This document shows, piece after piece, positions 38,572 through 44,907 of a stretch of DNA of 44,907 nt. Position 1 is the first letter of the stretch, and every line of letters begins with the position of its first letter. The stretch comes from Bordetella parapertussis (lineage in GTDB: Bacteria; Pseudomonadota; Gammaproteobacteria; Burkholderiales; Burkholderiaceae_C), in contig CAMDXA010000017.1 in NCBI GenBank assembly GCA_945878065.1, positions 1 through 44,907 of the forward strand, in the 5' to 3' direction. Made by a program: the position numbers and the translations under genes. The notes under the pieces are model-generated. The model made no database searches. It saw only the letters and a list, made by a program, of their open reading frames with translations, and had not been told where the DNA came from.

Positions 38572-39105
38572 ATGGACGACTTGGTCAAACAAGCCATGCA
38601 GAAATGGCCGAATGTGCCGCATTGCTATGGCTGGTTGGGTTTGGACCAACGCGGCGACTGGTATATGCGTGATGACCAAACCCAAGCACTGGGAAATTTT
38701 GCGCAAGCCAAGGGCAGTCGTTTGCAACACGACAAATTGATCGCTTTCATACAGCGCAATTACCTTGCCGACGAACAAGGCCAATGGTTTTTTCAAAATG
38801 GTCCGCAGCGTGTGTTTGTGGAATTGCTGGCAGCCCCGTTTGTCTGGCGCATACACGACGACTGGAGTGTCTGGTCAGCCACTGGAATGGCGCAACAGGT
38901 GTTGCATTGCGTGGTCGATGAAGCCGGACAGGTATATTTGTCTACCCCTGCGGGATTGGGATTGGTTCATACACAAGACGTGGGCTTGGTCGCAGACGCT
39001 TTGTCGGTCGGCCATTGGAGTGAAAAAAAAATGCGCGCCAGCGAACTGGAGCGCATGTTTGGTTTTGTGAAAAGCCCGCAGCTGCGGGCCCAACACATCA
39101 CTTAG
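38572..39105 (+). CDS. Uncharacterised conserved protein downstream of the atp operon
   Basis: Protein of 177 residues that I recognise as a conserved betaproteobacterial type without a known function; I do not assign a DUF number. The beginning MDDLVKQAMQKWPNVPHCYGWLGLDQRGDWYMRDD and the strand FVWRIHDDWSVWS suggest a compact mixed fold with many aromatic residues and no signal peptide or membrane segment. The open frame extends 50 codons upstream over the SnoaL-like gene; ATG at 38572 is chosen because of the AGGA 8 bases before it and because conservation appears to start there. Its 3' end overlaps the convergent cytochrome gene by 8 bases. Confidence 0.7.
   Translation: MDDLVKQAMQKWPNVPHCYGWLGLDQRGDWYMRDDQTQALGNFAQAKGSRLQHDKLIAFIQRNYLADEQGQWFFQNGPQRVFVELLAAPFVWRIHDDWSVWSATGMAQQVLHCVVDEAGQVYLSTPAGLGLVHTQDVGLVADALSVGHWSEKKMRASELERMFGFVKSPQLRAQHIT
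39070..39090 (-). terminator. Intrinsic terminator for the cytochrome c gene
   Basis: The perfect 16-base palindrome GCCCGCAGCTGCGGGC (39074-39089) is followed on the minus strand by four T residues (39073-39070). It lies just past the stop codon of the minus-strand cytochrome gene and inside the end of the plus-strand gene that ends at 39105. Confidence 0.65.
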
Positions 39106-39598
39106 CTTCGGGCGCGGGGTCGGCGAATTTCGCACCTGATGCATTGGCCATATACACCACAGCACGGCCAATTTCCACATCGCCATGTTCACCACCCGAT
39201 TGGGCGGCCATGGCATTCTTGCCTTTGAGGGCAGAGTTCAGCAAAGTGGAGTAGCCGGTCTTGATGCGTGGGCCCCAAGCGGCTGCATCACCGAGTTTGG
39301 GCGCTCCTGCGGCACCGCTTGTATGGCACGCAGCACACTGGGCGGTGTAAACAGCATCACCTGTTTTAAGCGGTTGATTGGCGTCCTTGATTTGCACAGC
39401 CCCCACCTTTTGGATACGGAAAGCTGTAGCTGCTTCAGGATTGGACGCGCCTAAGGCAGGTTTGTGATCAGCGGTGATGTAGTACACCAAACCAATGATG
39501 ACGAACACGGGAATGATGAAAGACAAAACCATCATCATCAAAAATTGTGTTGGAGTTTTGACCGGGCCGGTATGCGCTTCTTCGTGCTGCTCGCTCAT
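39098..39598 (-). CDS. Membrane-anchored cytochrome c (c5-like)
   Basis: Small c-type cytochrome of 166 residues. An N-terminal cytoplasmic stretch of about 18 residues is followed by one membrane helix (FLMMMVLSFIIPVFVIIGLVYYI) that anchors a periplasmic haem domain. The haem-binding motif is CAACH at 88-92, and a later Met in KGKNAMAAQSGG would be the sixth ligand, as in cytochrome c5-type proteins. It probably carries electrons to a terminal oxidase. An upstream ATG would add 16 residues; ATG at 39598 is preferred because it gives the usual MSEQHEEAHTG start and lies about 34 bases after a TATAAT box. Confidence 0.88.
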   Translation of the reverse strand: MSEQHEEAHTGPVKTPTQFLMMMVLSFIIPVFVIIGLVYYITADHKPALGASNPEAATAFRIQKVGAVQIKDANQPLKTGDAVYTAQCAACHTSGAAGAPKLGDAAAWGPRIKTGYSTLLNSALKGKNAMAAQSGGEHGDVEIGRAVVYMANASGAKFADPAPEAK

Positions 39599-39631
39599 GG
39601 TGACTTTCTGGCTATGTAAAACAAAAAACAA

Positions 39632-39660
39632 ATTATAGCCAGCCACCCCCTGGCTCCCAG
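39632..39660 (-). promoter_or_regulatory. Candidate promoter of the cytochrome c gene with a palindromic spacer
   Basis: On the minus strand a perfect TATAAT (39632-39637) lies 34 bases upstream of the start codon. A -35 match at 17 bases (CTGGGA, 39655-39660) is weak. The inverted repeat AGCCAG-CCACCCC-CTGGCT (39637-39655) fills almost exactly the spacer between the two hexamers, where an activator or repressor could bind. Confidence 0.45.
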
Positions 39661-39694
39661 CTTACAGTGAACAGACACCTACAATACAAAACAT

Positions 39695-39770
39695 GCGGCT
39701 GTAGCTCAGTGGATAGAGTATTGGCCTCCGAAGCCAAGGGTCGTGGGTTCGATCCCCGCCAGCCGCACCA
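39695..39770 (+). tRNA. tRNA-Arg (anticodon CCG)
   Basis: A complete 76-base tRNA. The acceptor stem pairs GCGGCTG (39695-39701) with CAGCCGC, the D-arm contains GCTCAGTGGATAGAGT, and the anticodon loop CTCCGAA between TTGGC and GCCAA stems places CCG at the anticodon, reading CGG arginine codons. The T-loop is GTTCGATCC within a GGG/CCC stem. The CCA end is encoded. TACAAT at 39680-39685 is a plausible -10 element. The cbb cluster lies downstream of it, a common position for integrated DNA. Confidence 0.97.
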
Positions 39771-39842
39771 TTCCAGGGGATAAATGACATACCGTCAAAC
39801 AATTAGCACTTGACAGTATTTCCAGAAACTGCAAATCCACAT

Positions 39843-39952
39843 AGCGACAAAAAGGGTTTTATCGCTTTGACCGAGGCTTCTGAATCAGATGGTTGAACTT
39901 CTGGTCACTAGAAATTCCACTTAACTTACTGCGGCCAATTTGTCTCGCAGTA
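39843..39952. repeat. Two hairpins between tRNA-Arg and the cbb region
   Basis: The first (39843-39866) pairs AGCGA-C-AAAA with TTTT-A-TCGCT around AGGG, with one mismatch, and could be a weak terminator for the tRNA transcript. The second has 7-bp perfect arms TACTGCG (39927-39933) and CGCAGTA (39946-39952). No gene is evident in 39771-40001. These may be remnants of integration, but no integrase or second tRNA 3' end was found. Confidence 0.4.
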
Positions 39953-40001
39953 GCTTTCCGCATTGTTCAATTAGGCCTCAGGAGTACACACCATAGAGGG
40001 C

Positions 40002-40283
40002 TCAATCGCCATCTTCATTCTCACGCGCGAGTTCCGACTTGAGGCGATAGGCATCGATATCAAAGTCGGTGCTGTCCGACACAGCTGCCAGTACCAAGGG
40101 TAGAACTCGTTCCCGCTCCTCCTCGGACTCGGAGGTCGTGAAGCCGACAGTAATGGCTTCAGCGAACAGTTTTTCTGTCAACCGCTTTGCTTTTACTTCG
40201 TGGCTTTCAATGTCGGGATTGGCGCCGGGAAGGATGTTTTCATCGATCCATGTTTCAACCCACCTAAGAAATCGTTTGCTCAT
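40002..40283 (-). CDS. Hypothetical acidic protein
   Basis: Small protein of 93 residues that I do not firmly recognise. It begins MSKRFLRWVETWIDENILPGANPDIES, continues with a helical KRLTEKLFAEAITVGFT, and ends in an acidic stretch (SELARENEDGD). The pattern of a short domain with W-x-x-x-W-I/M and an acidic tail faintly recalls the DUF768 proteins of Rhizobiales, a weak resemblance only. ATG at 40283 is preferred to the longer frame starting at 40334, because AGGCGGG lies before it. It sits alone between tRNA-Arg and cbbR and may belong to accessory DNA. Confidence 0.55.
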   Translation of the reverse strand: MSKRFLRWVETWIDENILPGANPDIESHEVKAKRLTEKLFAEAITVGFTTSESEEERERVLPLVLAAVSDSTDFDIDAYRLKSELARENEDGD

Positions 40284-40456
40284 GACGTCCCGCCTATGAA
40301 ATGAATCAACATCGACACCGGTTTCCCGACCCAAAAACGCTTGCCCAAAACATCAGGACAAGTGCAAACAATTTTAATATATAGCAGGGAGTGCGTACTG
40401 AGGCCTGTCAAAAAAACACCCATCGGGCAACGCATGCAGGCATCAAAACACAATAT

Positions 40457-41392
40457 TCAGGATTTAAGTTGAACTAAGTCAGCAAACTGCGCAGCTAAAT
40501 CAGATTCACCATGCTCCAGCACAAAGTAGCGAAAGGCTTCCGCTGCTGGTGAAAGTAGCTTTGAAAGCGCATGCACTACGTGCCAAGCCCTCACCACAGG
40601 TGATCCGCGCACATCCAAAATGGCCAGTTGCTTGGCTTGCAACTCCAAACCTATGGTGTGGAGAGATAAAAAACTCAAGCCCAAATTGGCTTTGACCGAT
40701 TGCTTGATGGCGTCGTTGCTGTACAGCTCCATGGAAAAACGCGGCAGAAACCGCGCCTGCGAGAAAAACGCCTCCATGGCATTACGGGTTCCTGAGCCTT
40801 GTTCGCGAACAATGAAAGACTGTTGTCGCAAATCTTCCGCCTTCAATCCCGACTCGCCAGACAGCGGGTGATCGGGTGATGCCACAAACAGCAAGGGGTT
40901 AGCCGCAAAAGGTTCTGCACGTGTAGGGATTTCTGAAGGGGGGCTGCCCATAATGGCGATGTCTACTTCGCTGTTTTGCAGCCACTGAATCAGCTCTAGC
41001 CGGTTTCCCACCTTCAAAACCAGCTCGATACCTTCATGCTCGTTCAAAAACTTTCGCAATAAGGCCGGAATGAAATAGGTGGTTGTGTCGACCATGCCGA
41101 TAGTCAACTTGCCGGTCTGGATGCGCTGTAAACGCGCCGCGGCATCCTCGGCATCTTTGAGTAGGGCGAGCATTTTTCGAGCGTAGACGAGCATGTACTC
41201 GCCGCTGGTGGTCAAAGACACCTTCCTGCCCTGACGTTCGAACAATGGCATACCCACTTCCGCCTCTAATTCCTTAATTTGCATGGTGATTGCGGGCGCA
41301 GACACATGCAAAGTTTCAGCCGCTTTGGCAAAACTCAGGTGGCGGGCGACAGCGTTGAAAACCCGCAATTGTCTGAAGGTGGCATTTTTCAA
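40457..41392 (-). CDS. cbbR: LysR-family regulator CbbR
   Basis: Transcription activator of the Calvin cycle genes, 311 residues. The N-terminal winged helix-turn-helix (TFRQLRVFNAVARHLSFAKAAETLHVSAPAITMQIKELEAEVG) is the LysR signature; the C-terminal part is the periplasmic-binding-protein-like effector domain, with QSFIVREQGSGTRNAMEAFF typical of CbbR. In other species CbbR responds to metabolites such as phosphoenolpyruvate, ribulose bisphosphate or NADPH. The start is TTG. It is divergent from cbbL across 96 bases, the standard arrangement. The position directly upstream of RuBisCO makes the specific call secure. Confidence 0.93.
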   Translation of the reverse strand: MKNATFRQLRVFNAVARHLSFAKAAETLHVSAPAITMQIKELEAEVGMPLFERQGRKVSLTTSGEYMLVYARKMLALLKDAEDAAARLQRIQTGKLTIGMVDTTTYFIPALLRKFLNEHEGIELVLKVGNRLELIQWLQNSEVDIAIMGSPPSEIPTRAEPFAANPLLFVASPDHPLSGESGLKAEDLRQQSFIVREQGSGTRNAMEAFFSQARFLPRFSMELYSNDAIKQSVKANLGLSFLSLHTIGLELQAKQLAILDVRGSPVVRAWHVVHALSKLLSPAAEAFRYFVLEHGESDLAAQFADLVQLKS

Positions 41393-42967
<1,575 letters not shown>

Positions 42968-42981
42968 GGAGATACCTCATC

Positions 42982-43416
42982 ATGATGACCAACCACGGCA
43001 ATCGCCTCACACAGGGCCAGTTCTCCTTCCTGCCCGACCTGACTGACAAGCAGATCACCACACAAATCGAGTACGCGCTGGGCAAAAACTGGGCACTCGG
43101 CGTCGAATACACCGACGACCCGCATCCCCGTAACACTTACTGGGAGATGTACGGTAACCCGATGTTTGACTTGAAGGACGCGTCAGCAATCTTGACGGAG
43201 GTCAATGCCTGTCGCAAGACGTTCCCTAATCACTACATTCGTGTCACAGCGTTCGATGCAACACAAGGCGTTGAGTCGGTGCAAATGTCATATATTGTCA
43301 ACCGGCCGAAGAAAGAACCCGGCTTCGGCCTGACGAGGCAGGAGATCGGCGGGCGTCAGATCCAGTACACCGTGCACAGCTACGCCACCGACAAACCCGA
43401 AGGCGAGCGTTACTAA
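42982..43416 (+). CDS. cbbS: RuBisCO small subunit, red-like
   Basis: Small subunit of 144 residues that caps the L8S8 RuBisCO. The start contains [25 protein letters not shown], and the [27 protein letters not shown] loop is the family motif. The C-terminal extension ([22 protein letters not shown]) forms the beta hairpin that fills the central pore in red-type enzymes, which distinguishes it from green-type CbbS. AAGGAG lies 10 bases before the first of two adjacent ATG codons. It is followed after 24 bases by cbbX. Confidence 0.97.
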   Translation: MMTNHGNRLTQGQFSFLPDLTDKQITTQIEYALGKNWALGVEYTDDPHPRNTYWEMYGNPMFDLKDASAILTEVNACRKTFPNHYIRVTAFDATQGVESVQMSYIVNRPKKEPGFGLTRQEIGGRQIQYTVHSYATDKPEGERY

Positions 43417-43440
43417 GCGCGCCCAGACTGCGACAAAGCC

Positions 43441-44415
43441 ATGAGCAACTCCTCCATTCCTGGCGTACGCGCCGAGACACCCGTGACAACGGCGGCGCAA
43501 ACCTTAGACGCTACGGCTACGGACCTTGGCCAAGCGCGAAGCGTGGGTGAGGTTTTGGCCCAGTCGCAGGTGGAGGAGGTCCTCGCCGAGCTGGACCGAG
43601 ATCTGGTGGGCTTAGCCCCGGTCAAGAACCGCATCCGCGATATTGCGGCCCTGCTGGTGATTGACAAGCTACGCACCAATTTGGGTCTTGTCAGCGAGGC
43701 GCCGAGCTTGCACATGAACTTTGTGGGCAATCCTGGCACCGGTAAAACCTCGGTGGCCATGCGCATGGCGCAAATCCTGCACCGCCTAGGCTATGTTCGC
43801 AAGGGCCACCTAGTGGCAGTGACCCGCGACGATTTGGTGGGCCAGTACATCGGTCACACAGCACCCAAAACCAAAGAAGTGCTGAAGAAAGCCATGGGCG
43901 GGGTGCTCTTTATTGACGAAGCCTATTACCTGTACCGCCCGGAAAACGAGCGTGACTACGGGCAGGAGGCCATCGAAATTCTGCTACAGATTATGGAAAA
44001 CCAGCGTGATGACTTGGTGGTGATTCTGGCGGGATACAAAGACCGTATGGATACCTTCTTCGAATCCAACCCCGGCATGAGTTCCCGCGTCGCACACCAC
44101 ATCGACTTTCCCGACTATTCGGTTGATGAGTTACTGCAGATTTCTAAAAAAATGCTGGAAGAGCAGAACTATGTGTTTGCGCCAGATGCCGACAATGTGT
44201 TCCAGCGCTATCTTGGCCTGAGGGTTCAACAGCCCCACTTTGCCAACGCTCGCAGCGTTCGCAATGCGTTGGACCGGGCGCGCCTGCGCCAGGCAAGTCG
44301 GCTATTTGCCGACCGTGACCGGCAGCTCAACGCCGATGATTTACGCACTCTGACTGCGTCCGACTTTGCTGCCAGTCGGGTCTTTCAGCAAGCGGGTGTC
44401 CGCCCGGATGAATAA
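43441..44415 (+). CDS. cbbX: Red-type RuBisCO activase CbbX (AAA+)
   Basis: AAA+ ATPase that remodels red-type RuBisCO by pulling on the large-subunit C-terminus to release inhibitory sugar phosphates. The 324-residue protein has Walker A GNPGTGKT (residues about 96-103), Walker [13 protein letters not shown] (Asp159, Glu160), an arginine-rich sensor region ([17 protein letters not shown]) and a C-terminal helical lid. In studied species CbbX is itself stimulated by ribulose bisphosphate. Its ribosome-binding site is weak. Its leucine codons include several CTA and differ from the atp genes. It ends 19 bases before cbbY. Confidence 0.97.
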   Translation: MSNSSIPGVRAETPVTTAAQTLDATATDLGQARSVGEVLAQSQVEEVLAELDRDLVGLAPVKNRIRDIAALLVIDKLRTNLGLVSEAPSLHMNFVGNPGTGKTSVAMRMAQILHRLGYVRKGHLVAVTRDDLVGQYIGHTAPKTKEVLKKAMGGVLFIDEAYYLYRPENERDYGQEAIEILLQIMENQRDDLVVILAGYKDRMDTFFESNPGMSSRVAHHIDFPDYSVDELLQISKKMLEEQNYVFAPDADNVFQRYLGLRVQQPHFANARSVRNALDRARLRQASRLFADRDRQLNADDLRTLTASDFAASRVFQQAGVRPDE

Positions 44416-44434
44416 ACAAATTGGAAGTGATCTG

Positions 44435-44907
44435 ATGCTTAAAGCGCTGATATTTGATGTCGACGGCACATTGGCTGACACGGAAATGGCGCACATGGAG
44501 GCGTTCAACCATGCATTTGCTGCTGAAGGGCTAGACTGGCGCTGGGATATCGACACCTATACGCGCTTACTGGAAATTTCCGGGGGTAAAGAACGCATGA
44601 TGCACTACTGGAAACAGGTGCACCCAGATATCAAAGACATTGATGGCGGCGGCTTGAAAGACACCATTGACCGTTTGCACGCCATGAAATCGGCGGCTTA
44701 TGAAAATGCTGTGCAGTCTTACGCGGTGCAATTGCGCCCAGGGGTACTCAGCCTGATCCAAAGCGCACACCAAGCAGGTTTGCGCTTGGCCATCGCCACC
44801 ACCACCTCGCCGGTGAATATCGCGGTCTTGCTGCGCAATGCTATTGGTCCAGATTGGAAATCATTCTTCACGGTGATTGAAGATGCATCCACTGCACCCA
44901 ACAAAAA
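44435..44907 (+). CDS. cbbY: CbbY HAD-family sugar phosphatase, 3'-truncated
   Basis: HAD-superfamily phosphatase, in red-type RuBisCO operons shown to hydrolyse xylulose 1,5-bisphosphate, a misfire product that inhibits the enzyme. The window ends after about 157 codons of an expected 220-250. The first motif DVDGTLADTE holds the nucleophile Asp and its partner, the cap has LLEISGGKERM, and the second motif appears as LAIATTTSP. An ATG at 44408, inside the end of cbbX, is also in frame, but GGAAG 7 bases before 44435 and the usual MLKALIFDVDG start favour the latter. The frame is open to the window end. Confidence 0.93.
   Translation, partial: MLKALIFDVDGTLADTEMAHMEAFNHAFAAEGLDWRWDIDTYTRLLEISGGKERMMHYWKQVHPDIKDIDGGGLKDTIDRLHAMKSAAYENAVQSYAVQLRPGVLSLIQSAHQAGLRLAIATTTSPVNIAVLLRNAIGPDWKSFFTVIEDASTAPNK

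Overview
The window reads as a chromosomal segment of a betaproteobacterium, most likely a Burkholderiales/Comamonadaceae-type organism. This rests on the gene families, on the gene order DUF493-lipB-lipA next to atpIBEFHAGDC, on the fused indolepyruvate ferredoxin oxidoreductase, on the heavy use of TTG for leucine in core genes, and on a red-type (form IC) RuBisCO with CbbX. The assignment is inference; there is no rRNA in the window. Coding density is very high, with many overlapping or 1-4 base gene junctions and frequent GTG/TTG starts.

Layout. 1-5189 (+): 3' part of transketolase, gap with an intrinsic terminator, then glycolate oxidase subunits glcE and glcF. 5158-11373 (-): one tight five-gene run in the order lplT, an EamA-type exporter, glutathione peroxidase and two paralogous membrane hybrid histidine kinases. 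11506-12600 (+): alr. 12847-16606 (-): ampG, a class C beta-lactamase-fold serine hydrolase and a nitronate monooxygenase-like flavoprotein. 16645-19016: M48 protease (+), then alpha/beta hydrolase and metallo-beta-lactamase-fold hydrolase (-). 19133-20489: two toxin-antitoxin modules facing each other (MazEF-like on +, VapBC-like on -). 20673-23362 (-): xth, arfB and a Baeyer-Villiger-type monooxygenase. 23374-27779 (+): pyrE and the 1190-residue indolepyruvate oxidoreductase. 27859-30880 (-): ybeD-lipB-lipA-CDF metal exporter. 30969-38077 (+): complete F1Fo ATP synthase operon, followed by two small genes of uncertain role. 39098-39598 (-): membrane-anchored cytochrome c. 39695-39770: tRNA-Arg(CCG). 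40457-44907: cbbR divergent from cbbL-cbbS-cbbX-cbbY, the last cut by the window end.

How it fits together. The right end encodes CO2 fixation (RuBisCO, its activase, a sugar-bisphosphate phosphatase and the LysR regulator). The left end holds two enzymes that also work in the Calvin cycle (transketolase, GAPDH) and two subunits of glycolate oxidase, which disposes of the product of RuBisCO oxygenation once 2-phosphoglycolate has been dephosphorylated. Most of the middle is housekeeping: energy (ATP synthase), lipoate synthesis, DNA repair, pyrimidine synthesis and cell-wall recycling.

The most notable points are: the cbb block lies directly past a tRNA gene and has leucine codon use unlike the neighbouring core genes; the lplT-exporter-peroxidase-two-kinase run looks like a single transcription unit with no known name; the monooxygenase carries Tyr in place of the signature His; and several divergent promoters contain clear inverted repeats. 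I found no CRISPR array, intact insertion sequence, prophage or rRNA.
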